From the NCBI GenBank assembly GCA_003452275.1, contig DMIT01000043.1, positions 1 through 6,980 on the forward strand: a stretch of 6,980 nucleotides of DNA, written 5' to 3'. Below are positions 1-6,489 of this stretch, one piece after another; the first letter of the stretch is position 1; each line of letters opens with the position of its first letter. The position numbers and the translations under genes are program-made. The notes beneath the pieces are model-generated. The model saw nothing but the letters and a program-made list of their open reading frames with translations. It made no database searches and was not told the DNA's origin. The DNA is from Rhodospirillaceae bacterium. GTDB taxonomy: Bacteria > Pseudomonadota > Alphaproteobacteria > Micavibrionales > Micavibrionaceae.

Positions 1-1
1 T

Positions 2-394
2 TGTTACGCCACCACCAACCGCCAGTTGGCAGTCAAAGAAATCGCCCCGCGATCCGAAGCCGTTTTCGTGATCGGTTCCCCCAATTCATCCAATTCGAAC
101 CGTCTGGTAGAAGTCGCAAAAGTTTACGGATGCTCCAACGCCCATCTGGTGCAGGATGAAAATAATATTCCGTGGGATGCGCTGCACGACATCAAAACGC
201 TGGGACTGACAGCGGGAGCCTCTGCACCCGACATTCTCATTGAAAATGTAATCGCGGCGATCCGCAAGAGATATGCGGTCACGGTTGAGGAAATCGTTCT
301 GACCAAAGAAAATGTCGTCTTCAACATCCCCCGCATTCTTCGTGAAGCCGAAGAAAACAGCAGCAAAGCTCATACGGGGACTGGGGAGAAATAA
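2..394 (+). CDS. ispH: 4-hydroxy-3-methylbut-2-enyl diphosphate reductase, 3' part (IspH/LytB)
   Basis: The gene enters from the left edge, so only the last 130 codons are visible. IspH is a cytoplasmic [4Fe-4S] enzyme that performs the last step of the MEP isoprenoid pathway, reducing HMBPP to IPP and DMAPP. The first readable codon (2-4, TGT) opens CYATTNRQ, the conserved segment carrying the third cluster-binding cysteine of the family (Cys197 in E. coli, from memory). GSPNSSNSNRL then gives the Ser/Asn pair that binds the substrate diphosphate, and GLTAGASAPD gives the conserved C-terminal serine loop. The two N-terminal cluster cysteines lie outside the window. The C-terminal tail after the last conserved helix is short and Lys/Glu-rich. 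The TAA stop is 5 nt before thrB, so the two are very likely co-transcribed. The frame is intact, with no sign of decay. Confidence 0.96.
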   Translation, partial: CYATTNRQLAVKEIAPRSEAVFVIGSPNSSNSNRLVEVAKVYGCSNAHLVQDENNIPWDALHDIKTLGLTAGASAPDILIENVIAAIRKRYAVTVEEIVLTKENVVFNIPRILREAEENSSKAHTGTGEK

Positions 395-399
395 GCTTT

Positions 400-1320
400 A
401 TGGCTGTCTTCACATCTTTGACCAAAGCCCAGATTGAAAATTTCCTGCTGGAAACGCAGATGACCGACCTTGTGTCGTTCGAAGGTATTTTGCAAGGGGT
501 CGATAATACCAATTATAAAATAGAAACATCAGGCCACACCTATATCCTGACCATCTTTGAAAGCCGGATTAACCCCGATGACATTCCTTATTTTATAGGG
601 TTCATGAAACATTTATCCGATCATGGCATCATATGTCCTTCCCCTATCCATTTAGGCACGATTGAAGATAAATCGGCGGCGATCTTCTCCTTTCTGGAGG
701 GACGAGATGTGCAGCCCGCAGATATAACCCCTCCACTCTGTCATGAACTCGGTCTTTTAGTGGGCCGGATGCATGTTCTGGGACAACGCTTTGCGATGAC
801 GCGCGCCAATTCAATGTCCATCGATGCATGGGAAGCGCGCCTAAACCGCGTTGGCAAAGAATCCGCCAGTCTCTATCTGGAAGAATTGCAATTTTTAAAA
901 AGCAACTGGCCGAAAGATTTACCGTCAGGCGCAGTCCATGCCGATCTGTTTCCCGATAACGTATTTATCAAAGACGACCATATTTATGGTGTGATTGATT
1001 TTTATTTCTCGGCAACCGATTTTCTGGCCTATGATCTGGCGATTGTCATGAATGCGTGGTGTTTTGATACGCATCACCAATTGGATCATGATAAATGGAA
1101 TGCCTTATTATCAGGGTATGAATCTATTCGCCCGCTTACACAGGCTGAAAAAGACGCCTATCAGATTCTATGTCGTGGCGCGGCGATGCGGTTTTTATCG
1201 TCACGTCTGCATGATCTGGTTTTCCATGATCCACAAAATCTGGTCACTCCGAAACCACCCACCGAATATATTCAAAAACTGGAATTTCATAAACATGCAA
1301 AACTCTTCCCAACAGGTTGA
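400..1320 (+). CDS. thrB: Homoserine kinase, ThrB of the APH-fold type
   Basis: The 306-residue protein matches the usual length of the proteobacterial homoserine kinase that has an aminoglycoside-phosphotransferase-like fold (not the GHMP-type ThrB of E. coli). It would phosphorylate L-homoserine with ATP in threonine synthesis. The N-terminus ([16 protein letters not shown]) is typical of the family, followed by the nucleotide-loop segment [11 protein letters not shown] near residues 30-40 and FLEGRD near 98. The catalytic loop is HADLFPDN at residues 180-187, with Asp182 as the likely base and Asn187 as a metal ligand. The metal-binding Asp200 follows in GVIDFYF. The start has a GGGGAG Shine-Dalgarno at 383-388, 11 nt upstream, inside the end of ispH. 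The end overlaps rnhA by 26 nt. A generic choline/aminoglycoside kinase is the alternative, but the N-terminus and the ispH/rnhA neighbours favour ThrB. Confidence 0.94.
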   Translation: MAVFTSLTKAQIENFLLETQMTDLVSFEGILQGVDNTNYKIETSGHTYILTIFESRINPDDIPYFIGFMKHLSDHGIICPSPIHLGTIEDKSAAIFSFLEGRDVQPADITPPLCHELGLLVGRMHVLGQRFAMTRANSMSIDAWEARLNRVGKESASLYLEELQFLKSNWPKDLPSGAVHADLFPDNVFIKDDHIYGVIDFYFSATDFLAYDLAIVMNAWCFDTHHQLDHDKWNALLSGYESIRPLTQAEKDAYQILCRGAAMRFLSSRLHDLVFHDPQNLVTPKPPTEYIQKLEFHKHAKLFPTG

Positions 1321-1750
1321 ACTTTATACCGATGGTGCCTGTTCGGGCAATCCCGGCCCGGGCGGTTGGGGCGCCTTGCTGCGCTATAAAGGAACCGAGA
1401 AAGAATTATCGGGCGCGGAACCTGAAACAACCAATAACCGCATGGAATTAATTGCAGCCATTGAAGGGTTAAAAGCCATCAACCGCCCCTGCCCTGTTAC
1501 GCTTTACACTGACAGCAAATATGTGCTGCAAGGCGTGACCGAATGGATGTCCGCATGGAAAACGCGCGGATGGAAAACTGCCGATAAGAAACCCGTCAAA
1601 AATCAGGATTTATGGATGGCACTGGACGAACAGGTCAACCGCCACCAAGTAACATGGCAATGGGTCAAAGGCCATAACGGTCACATTGAAAATGAACGTG
1701 TCGATGAACTGGCACGCATGGCGATTAAGGATATGTTGGCGGTTGGATAG
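1295..1750 (+). CDS. rnhA: Ribonuclease HI
   Basis: RNase HI cuts the RNA strand of RNA/DNA hybrids, removing primers and R-loops. The 151-residue protein is a single RNase H domain of normal bacterial length (155 in E. coli). The complete metal-binding set is present: Asp13 in [16 protein letters not shown], Glu51 in NNRMEL, Asp73 in YTDSKYV, and Asp137 in ERVDELAR, plus the catalytic-loop His127 in VKGHNGH. All sit exactly three residues later than the E. coli positions. The basic handle region ([20 protein letters not shown]) is also present. I chose ATG 1295 because it lies just before the conserved first strand. The frame stays open to 1052, but the upstream residues are only thrB read in another frame. 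The start is therefore nested in the thrB 3' end (26-nt overlap), with only a weak GGA about 11 nt upstream, so translational coupling to thrB is likely. Confidence 0.97.
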   Translation: MQNSSQQVELYTDGACSGNPGPGGWGALLRYKGTEKELSGAEPETTNNRMELIAAIEGLKAINRPCPVTLYTDSKYVLQGVTEWMSAWKTRGWKTADKKPVKNQDLWMALDEQVNRHQVTWQWVKGHNGHIENERVDELARMAIKDMLAVG

Positions 1751-1769
1751 GCTTGGTTTAGGCCTATTC
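1745..1769. repeat. Small hairpin spanning both stop codons of convergent genes
   Basis: ATAGGC (1747-1752) and GCCTAT (1762-1767) form a perfect 6-bp inverted repeat with a 9-nt loop. In plus-strand RNA it extends to 8 bp through a G-U and a G-C pair. It covers the rnhA stop (1748-1750) and the CDF-gene stop (1764-1766 on the minus strand), which are 13 nt apart. There is no clear U-tract on either side, so a bidirectional terminator is possible but not shown. Confidence 0.35.
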
Positions 1770-2711
1770 CCCGCACCCCTTCTCGGAACAAATTTTATTT
1801 TCGAATTCCAAGGTTGAATGCTTAATATTCAATGCGTTTAATTTGGCTTTTATCGCCGCTTTCACATCATCAATCACGACATGATCCTGCGCCACGATAT
1901 GAGCCTCCAGCGCGTAAGATTTTTCGTCTATATAACGGATATGCACATGATGGACGTCAGCAACGCCATTCACAGTTTTCATCTCGTTCACAACGGACAG
2001 CAAATGGATATCTTCGGGCGCACCATCAATCAGAATATTGCATATACCCGGCAAATCCTGCGCCGCGTGCCACAATACATAGACGGAAATAATCAAGGTT
2101 ATGAGCGGATCGACCCATTCCCAGCCGAATGTCAATATCACAATCCCTGCCACCACGACGCCGACCGATGCAAACATATCGGTCAAATTATGCAGGAAAG
2201 CAGCGCGAATATTATGACTGTCTTTGGATTCCCTATAAGTCAGCCAAGCGGTACCGCCATTAATGACAATCCCCAATGCCGCCACCCAGACAACAATCCA
2301 GCCATCAATCGGGTGCGGATTGAAAAATCGTGCAAATGCCTCATATCCCAACCATAGCCCGATTATAATCAGAGTAATAAAATTGGTAAAAGCCGCCAGC
2401 GTTTCGACTTTTTTATATCCATAGGTGCGTTTTTCATCCGCATCACGGCGCGAGATTTTACGCGCCACAAGTGCCAGCACCATCGCCGCCGCATCGGATA
2501 AATTATGCAGCGCATCGGCGATCAGGGCAAGAGAGCCGGCAAAGACACCGGCAATAATCTGCGCCACTGTTAAAAGGATATTGATCCCGACCGCCCATGA
2601 TAATTTCTGATCGGCATGGCGGTGGCTATGCCCGTGATGAGAATGGGAGGAATGCTCTTGGGAATGATGATGCCCCCCATCGCAATCATGTTCGTGATGG
2701 TGTGCGGACAT
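1764..2711 (-). CDS. Cation diffusion facilitator, Zn-type efflux transporter (CzcD/ZitB-like)
   Basis: This 315-residue inner-membrane protein would export Zn2+ (perhaps Co/Cd) in exchange for protons. The N-terminus is strikingly His-rich: 14 of the first 32 residues are His, with one Cys, a probable metal-sensing or buffering tail in the cytoplasm. Six membrane segments follow at roughly 37-57, 60-83, 108-128, 139-160, 171-195 and 198-216. The transport site is readable as HNLSD in segment 2 (His69, Asp73) and HNLTD in segment 5 (His174, Asp178). This is the HxxxD pairing typical of Zn-preferring CDFs rather than the all-Asp site of YiiP/FieF. The cytoplasmic C-terminal domain (about 217-300) contains VADVHHVHIRYID, and the tail ends in CSEKGCGE. 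The start is firm because there is no other Met before residue 77. It lies 2 nt after the gpmA stop with a weak GGCGG 7 nt upstream, implying coupling to gpmA. The exact metal and a gene symbol cannot be fixed from sequence. Confidence 0.94.
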   Translation of the reverse strand: MSAHHHEHDCDGGHHHSQEHSSHSHHGHSHRHADQKLSWAVGINILLTVAQIIAGVFAGSLALIADALHNLSDAAAMVLALVARKISRRDADEKRTYGYKKVETLAAFTNFITLIIIGLWLGYEAFARFFNPHPIDGWIVVWVAALGIVINGGTAWLTYRESKDSHNIRAAFLHNLTDMFASVGVVVAGIVILTFGWEWVDPLITLIISVYVLWHAAQDLPGICNILIDGAPEDIHLLSVVNEMKTVNGVADVHHVHIRYIDEKSYALEAHIVAQDHVVIDDVKAAIKAKLNALNIKHSTLEFENKICSEKGCGE

Positions 2712-2713
2712 CG

Positions 2714-3352
2714 TTACGCCGCCAATTTATCTGCGAGGTAATATTTCGCAACACGTTGACCGTTTTCGAATTCCAGAACCAGCGGAGAACCGGTCGGAAT
2801 TTCGGTTTCATTGATATTTTCCGGCGTATTTTCGCCCAGAATAATCAATAACGCACGCAATGAATTGCCATGTGCCGCCACCAGAATATTTTGACCGGCG
2901 TCCATTTGCGGTTTGATGGTGCTTTCGAAATATGGACGGACGCGATTTTCGACCACGTCCTTGAGGCTTTCGCCCCCCGGTGGCTGAACATCATAGGAAC
3001 GACGCCAGATTTGCACTTGTTCCGCGCCGTATTTTTCCTTGGTTTCGTCTTTATTGAGGCCGGTTAAATCGCCATAGTCGCGTTCCCGCAGATCATCACT
3101 TTTAATCATACCGGAAACCAAAGCCCCCTGACCGGCTTCATTCAAGGCAATTTCCGCAGTGTGATAGGCGCGTTTCAAAGTCGATGTGTAAACGATATCA
3201 AATTGAATGCCCGCTTTGGCCAGATTTTGTCCGGATAATTTGGCCTCGGCAATGCCTTGCTCGCTTAATTCCACATTGTAAAAACCGGTGAAACGGTTTT
3301 CCAAATTCCATTGGCTTTGACCATGGCGCATCAAAACAACATAAGATTTCAT
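2714..3352 (-). CDS. gpmA: 2,3-bisphosphoglycerate-dependent phosphoglycerate mutase
   Basis: This enzyme interconverts 3- and 2-phosphoglycerate in glycolysis and gluconeogenesis through a phospho-histidine. The signature LMRHGQSQWN places the phosphorylated His at residue 10 beside Arg9. NRFTGFYNVELSEQG, RAYHTAEIAL, RERDYGDLTGLNK (proton donor Glu90), PPGGESL and AAHGNSLRALL (second catalytic His161) all follow in family order. At 212 residues it is shorter than the roughly 250-residue E. coli enzyme, missing residues in the region before PPGGES. This short form is common in Alphaproteobacteria. The specific DLTGLNK and PPGGES motifs argue against a generic histidine phosphatase. ATG at 3350-3352 has a strong Shine-Dalgarno AGGAGT (3361-3366 on the minus strand) with 8-nt spacing, which lies inside a hairpin listed separately. 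The CDF gene starts 2 nt downstream. Confidence 0.95.
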   Translation of the reverse strand: MKSYVVLMRHGQSQWNLENRFTGFYNVELSEQGIAEAKLSGQNLAKAGIQFDIVYTSTLKRAYHTAEIALNEAGQGALVSGMIKSDDLRERDYGDLTGLNKDETKEKYGAEQVQIWRRSYDVQPPGGESLKDVVENRVRPYFESTIKPQMDAGQNILVAAHGNSLRALLIILGENTPENINETEIPTGSPLVLEFENGQRVAKYYLADKLAA

Positions 3353-3358
3353 ATCAAA

Positions 3359-3395
3359 ATACTCCTGAAAGCGTTTATTCCGCCAACAGGAGTAT
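3359..3395 (-). promoter_or_regulatory. Hairpin sequestering the gpmA ribosome binding site
   Basis: In the minus-strand transcript a perfect 9-bp stem pairs AUACUCCUG (3387-3395) with CAGGAGUAU (3359-3367). Inside it lie a symmetrical UU/UU internal loop, then a 4-bp stem GGCG/CGCU with one G-U pair, and a 7-nt loop GAAUAAA (3374-3380). The downstream arm contains the whole gpmA Shine-Dalgarno, so the folded form should block initiation. The G-U pair would be an A-C mismatch in plus-strand RNA, which suggests that the gpmA transcript is the relevant molecule. A U-run of four follows the stem, so an attenuator or weak terminator for the upstream gene is an alternative reading. Confidence 0.5.
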
Positions 3396-3448
3396 GAGAA
3401 ATCAGTCTGTTTTTCAAGCCTTAAACTTCAATGTCCAGCGCCTAATGC

Positions 3449-3880
3449 CTACATTGCTATCGTTGGCGCACCCGGCGTAAATGAGCATCTGGAATTGACC
3501 GCTTCAATATTCTTCTGAATGAGATCCGCGATTCTCCCAAAATCCTCAACTCGTCTGACTGTGGCCTCTGCTCTTTCGCCTTCTTGTTTAACCGACATTT
3601 CATAAGCTGCCCTTAGTATCGAAGGCGCTTTTCGTGTTTCCTCTAAATTAAACATTTCGCATATTTCGGAAGGAAGCCTGCTTTTGAGCGCCCGATCTGC
3701 TATCTCATTGCTATCCGCTAATATAGCCTTCGCATGATGTTTAATTTTTGCAGATTCCAGCTTTGCTGCGACTCTCGCATTATACTCGGCAGTTACCTTG
3801 TCTTGCGCTTGACCATGGGCTGCCATCAGACCACTTGTCACAAAAGTTGTAGCCAGAAGATAAGACATCACATTACTCAT
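3449..3880 (-). CDS. Small exported protein of unknown function
   Basis: I do not recognise the family. The 143-residue product starts with a likely Sec signal peptide: a hydrophobic stretch at about residues 5-21 followed by AHGQA, with cleavage probably after Ala25. No lipobox cysteine is present, so a soluble periplasmic product is expected. The mature part (about 118 residues) is charged, rich in Ala, Glu, Lys and Arg, and looks mostly helical. It has two cysteines, Cys74 and Cys132, that could form a disulfide. Reality of the gene is supported by AGGA about 7 nt before the ATG and by a good promoter further upstream (TTGACA, 17-nt spacer, TATGTT). It sits between divergent pnp and co-oriented gpmA, with 96 nt to the gpmA start, so it could share a transcript with gpmA. 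The sequence gives no enzymatic motif. Confidence 0.75.
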   Translation of the reverse strand: MSNVMSYLLATTFVTSGLMAAHGQAQDKVTAEYNARVAAKLESAKIKHHAKAILADSNEIADRALKSRLPSEICEMFNLEETRKAPSILRAAYEMSVKQEGERAEATVRRVEDFGRIADLIQKNIEAVNSRCSFTPGAPTIAM

Positions 3881-3914
3881 TATTTTTTCCTACTCTTTAT
3901 TTTAATATGTCAAG

Positions 3915-3943
3915 AACATACGCCATAAATAATGTTATGTCAA
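3915..3943 (-). promoter_or_regulatory. Sigma-70-type promoter for the exported-protein gene
   Basis: On the minus strand a perfect -35 TTGACA (3938-3943) is followed after exactly 17 nt by TATGTT (3915-3920, four of six consensus bases). Transcription would begin a few bases further on, about 30 nt before the ATG at 3880. A second TTGACA lies at 3908-3913 without a good -10. Both copies belong to an 8-bp direct repeat TATGTCAA on the plus strand (3906-3913 and 3936-3943). The -10 region also overlaps a small inverted repeat, TATGT/ACATA (3906-3910/3916-3920), which could be an operator. Confidence 0.55.
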
Positions 3944-4086
3944 TAAAAACAACAACAGCCCGTAGAAAGCGCGAAAAGCTTGGATTTCCTGTGGCTGAAA
4001 AACAATGCGTTCCTTGACTTTGCCGCACATCCATGCCAGAAAGCATCCAGAAAAATAGACGTGTTTCGTCCTATCGGTTGACGATA

Positions 4087-4114
4087 AATGACAGCGCTTG
4101 CAAAAACTGTCATT
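4087..4114 (+). repeat. Inverted repeat in the pnp leader
   Basis: AATGACAG (4087-4094) and CTGTCATT (4107-4114) are perfect 8-bp complements around a 12-nt loop containing TTGCAA. The repeat ends 97 nt before the pnp ATG. If transcribed it makes a hairpin in the pnp 5' leader. In E. coli the pnp leader hairpin is cut by RNase III and mediates PNPase autoregulation, so a similar role is conceivable. It could equally be a protein-binding operator. Confidence 0.4.
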
Positions 4115-4211
4115 CATTGTCCACCGACAAAATGCGAAACACCTCTCTCTTTCGGCAGTGAAACCATAGGGGTTGACCTGTCACTTTACACATATCTGAA
4201 AGGTAATTTAT

Positions 4212-6356
4212 ATGTTTAAAACTTTCCGCCAAGAAATTGATTTCGCTGGCAAAAAAATCATTCTCGAAACCGGTAAAATCGCGCGCCAAGCTGATGGTGC
4301 CGTGATGGCGACCATGGGTGGGACAAGCGTTCTTTGTACCGCTGTTGCCGCAAAATCGGTCAAGGCCGGTCAGGATTTTTTCCCGTTGACCGTTCACTAT
4401 TTCGAAAAATTCTACGCTGCCGGACGTATTCCCGGTGGATTCTTCAAACGTGAGACCAAACCGTCTGACGCCGAAACATTGATCGCGCGCCTCATTGACC
4501 GCCCGATCCGCCCATTATTCCCTGAGGAATTCTTAAACGAAGTTCAAATCGTCTGTACAACCATGTCCCATGACGGCGAACATTTCCCTGACATTCTGGC
4601 TTTAATCGGCTCATCCGCTGCGCTCTGCCTTGCGGGCGTTCCATTCATGGGCCCTGTGGCGGGTTGCCGCGTCGGTTACAAAAACGGTCAATATATCGTC
4701 AACCCGAGCATTTCCGAAATGGAAGGCTCTGCGCTTGATCTGGTCGTTGCCGGAACAACCGAAGGCGTCCTGATGGTCGAATCCGAAGCCAAAGAACTGA
4801 ACGAAGAAACCATGCTCGGTGCCGTCATGGCCGGATGGAAAGCCTTCCAACCAGTGATTCAGGGCATTATTTCACTCGCTGAAAAAGCAGCGAAAGAACC
4901 ATGGGATGTCCCAACCGTTCCTGCCCATATCACAGCAATGGAATCTGCCCTCAAAGCAAAATACGAAGGCCAATTCCGCGAAGCCTATGCGATCAAAGTC
5001 AAACAAGACCGCTATGCAGCCGTTGGTGCCGTGAAAGACGCCGCTGTTGCCGAATTCACCAATGACGAAGCCAACCTGTCCAAAGAAGCCGTTGCCAATG
5101 CCTGCTTCAAACTGGAATCCGCTGTTGTCCGCGGTGATATCCTTAAAACCAAATCGCGTATCGATGGTCGCAAGACTGCGGATATCCGCCCGATTGTTTG
5201 CGAAGTCGGTATCCTGCCACGCGTTCACGGCTCTGCCCTGTTCACCCGTGGCGAAACTCAGGCCATTGTTGTCACCACGCTTGGGACAGGTCAGGACGAA
5301 CAATTGATCGACAGCATCATCGGCGAATATAAAGAAGCCTTTATGCTCCATTACAATTTCCCGCCATACTCTGTCGGTGAATGTGGACGCATGGGGGCCC
5401 CCGGACGTCGCGAAATCGGTCATGGTAAATTGGCATGGCGCGCTATTCACCCGATGATCCCTGCTGCCGAAGATTTCCCTTACACCCTGCGCGTTGTATC
5501 CGAAATCACTGAATCCAACGGATCATCTTCCATGGCCACCGTTTGCGGGACATCCCTGTCCCTCATGGATGCCGGTGTTCCGCTGAGCAAGCCAATCGCC
5601 GGTATTGCGATGGGCCTGATTAAAGACGGCAGCGACTTCGCTGTTCTGTCGGACATTCTGGGTGACGAAGATCACTTGGGCGATATGGACTTTAAAGTGG
5701 CCGGTACTCAAGATGGTATCACCGCTCTGCAAATGGATATCAAAATCACATCCATTACCGAAGAGATCATGAAAATCGCTCTGGCGCAGGCTCAACAAGG
5801 CCGTATCCATATCCTTGGTGAAATGGCGAAAGCATTGAACACTTCCCGCGGCGAGATCAGCCAGTTTGCTCCGCAAATGGCCGTTATCAACATTCCGACC
5901 GACAAAATTCGTGAAGTCATCGGAACCGGCGGTAAAGTGATCCGTGAAATCATCGAAAAAACCGGTGCCAAAATCGACATCGAAGATGACGGAACCATCA
6001 AGATTTCTGCGGTCGAAGGTTCAGCCATCGACGCAGCCATCGACATGATCCGCGGCATCACCGATGAACCGGAAGTCGGCAAAGTTTACAACGGTAAAGT
6101 TGTGAAAATCATGGACTTTGGCGCATTCGTCAATTTCATGGGCGGACGTGACGGACTCGTTCACATCTCCGAACTCGCCGACCACCGCGTTGCCAAAACA
6201 ACCGACGTTGTATCCGAAGCACAGGAAGTTAAAGTTCTGGTGACCGGTTTCGACGACCGCGGCAAAATCAAATTGTCGATGAAACGCGTTGACCAAGCCA
6301 CCGGCGAAATCATCGCCCCAAAACCAAAAGAAGCAGACGAACAAGCTGCTGGCTAG
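4212..6356 (+). CDS. pnp: Polyribonucleotide nucleotidyltransferase (PNPase)
   Basis: PNPase is a trimeric cytoplasmic 3'-5' exoribonuclease that uses phosphate to degrade mRNA and, in reverse, adds RNA tails. The 714 residues match the family (711 in E. coli) and all domains are present. The first RNase PH domain spans roughly 1-215, with the RNA-binding loop FFKR at 77-80 and [15 protein letters not shown] helical linker follows, then the second, catalytic RNase PH domain (about 315-545) with [20 protein letters not shown] and [12 protein letters not shown]. There Asp487, Asp493 and Lys495 correspond to the E. coli metal site Asp486/Asp492/Lys494. The KH domain (about 558-618) has its GTGG loop at 571-574, and the S1 domain (about 623-693) has MDFGAFV and GLVHISEL. 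A short Glu/Lys/Ala-rich tail ends the protein. The start has AAAGG 8 nt upstream and the family-typical N-terminus. No rpsO precedes it, and a REP-like palindrome follows the TAG stop. Confidence 0.99.
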   Translation: MFKTFRQEIDFAGKKIILETGKIARQADGAVMATMGGTSVLCTAVAAKSVKAGQDFFPLTVHYFEKFYAAGRIPGGFFKRETKPSDAETLIARLIDRPIRPLFPEEFLNEVQIVCTTMSHDGEHFPDILALIGSSAALCLAGVPFMGPVAGCRVGYKNGQYIVNPSISEMEGSALDLVVAGTTEGVLMVESEAKELNEETMLGAVMAGWKAFQPVIQGIISLAEKAAKEPWDVPTVPAHITAMESALKAKYEGQFREAYAIKVKQDRYAAVGAVKDAAVAEFTNDEANLSKEAVANACFKLESAVVRGDILKTKSRIDGRKTADIRPIVCEVGILPRVHGSALFTRGETQAIVVTTLGTGQDEQLIDSIIGEYKEAFMLHYNFPPYSVGECGRMGAPGRREIGHGKLAWRAIHPMIPAAEDFPYTLRVVSEITESNGSSSMATVCGTSLSLMDAGVPLSKPIAGIAMGLIKDGSDFAVLSDILGDEDHLGDMDFKVAGTQDGITALQMDIKITSITEEIMKIALAQAQQGRIHILGEMAKALNTSRGEISQFAPQMAVINIPTDKIREVIGTGGKVIREIIEKTGAKIDIEDDGTIKISAVEGSAIDAAIDMIRGITDEPEVGKVYNGKVVKIMDFGAFVNFMGGRDGLVHISELADHRVAKTTDVVSEAQEVKVLVTGFDDRGKIKLSMKRVDQATGEIIAPKPKEADEQAAG

Positions 6357-6373
6357 TAAATACCTAATGAAAG

Positions 6374-6396
6374 TCCTCCCCCTTAAGGGGGGAGGA
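6374..6396. repeat. GC-rich palindrome after pnp, REP-like
   Basis: Eighteen bases after the pnp stop codon, TCCTCCCCC (6374-6382) and GGGGGAGGA (6388-6396) form a perfect 9-bp stem around TTAAG. No U-tract follows (TTTAGGTGGGGG instead), so it is not a classic intrinsic terminator, though it may still define or protect the pnp mRNA 3' end. The composition, a C-run/G-run hairpin followed by a GGTGGGGGT tail, resembles dispersed intergenic REP-type repeats seen in many bacterial genomes. This is pattern memory. Only one tight copy is in the window, so repetition cannot be shown here. Confidence 0.5.
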
Positions 6397-6397
6397 T

Positions 6398-6470
6398 TTA
6401 GGTGGGGGTAAAATACCAGTGAAAAACAGAACCCTCACGCCTTTTCCAAAAACCCTCCGCCCCAACCTAA
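6398..6470. repeat. Imperfect long-loop inverted repeat downstream of the pnp palindrome
   Basis: TTAGGTGGGG (6398-6407) can pair with CCCCAACCTAA (6460-6470) if one A (6464) is bulged, giving 10 bp around a 52-nt loop. The left arm is the tail of the adjacent palindrome, so the two together may form one composite repeat filling the pnp-ugpQ gap (6357-6489). Nothing else is evident in that gap, and no ribosome binding site stands out before the next gene. Confidence 0.3.
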
Positions 6471-6489
6471 CTGATGCCAAACAAAAAAT

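Larger units (their letters stand above)
3881..4211. other. Divergent intergenic region between the exported-protein gene and pnp
   Basis: These 331 bases hold control signals and no gene I can support. The left part carries the minus-strand promoter described separately. The right part is the pnp leader: an 8-bp inverted repeat (4087-4094/4107-4114), two copies of GGTTGAC (4076-4082 and 4171-4177), and the pnp Shine-Dalgarno AAAGG (4199-4203). A pnp promoter is not clear. TTGACC at 4173-4178 resembles a -35 box but no good -10 follows at normal spacing, and TTGACG at 4078-4083 has the same problem. No rpsO gene lies here, although it commonly precedes pnp. Short open frames on both strands lack family features. 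Confidence 0.6.

Noticed and set aside
1052..1294. In-frame upstream extension of rnhA giving a 232-residue protein
   Set aside because: The extra 81 residues lie entirely within thrB in another frame, match no RNase H extension, and the conserved domain begins right after ATG 1295.
1881..2357. 158-codon plus-strand frame opposite the CDF gene
   Set aside because: It is a shadow of a clearly recognised transporter on the other strand.
3396..3420. Possible gpmA promoter TTGAAA (minus strand, near 3415) with TACTCC 17 nt on
   Set aside because: The -10 match is poor and it would start transcription within or after the hairpin arm; I see no second supporting signal.
3429..3456. Inverted repeat CAATGT/ACATTG at the end of the exported-protein gene, possible terminator
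   Set aside because: It is only 6 bp with a 16-nt loop and no U-tract after it, so it is weak and probably chance.
3935..4117. 60-codon minus-strand frame containing CKRCH, a possible heme-type CxxCH
   Set aside because: It has no usable ribosome binding site (GGTGG only 3 nt from the ATG), no signal peptide at its start, and it overlaps the -35 of the better supported promoter. The motif arises from the 4087-4114 inverted repeat.
4033..4161. 42-codon plus-strand frame upstream of pnp, possible leader peptide
   Set aside because: It has no Shine-Dalgarno, no recognisable features, and a stop 50 nt before pnp. Its Asn-Asp-Ser/Cys-x-x-Cys-His stretch mirrors the opposite-strand frame because both read the same palindrome.
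4872..5450. Long minus-strand open frame (192 codons) inside pnp
   Set aside because: It is a shadow of the strongly coding pnp frame, with composition typical of antisense reading and no start signals.
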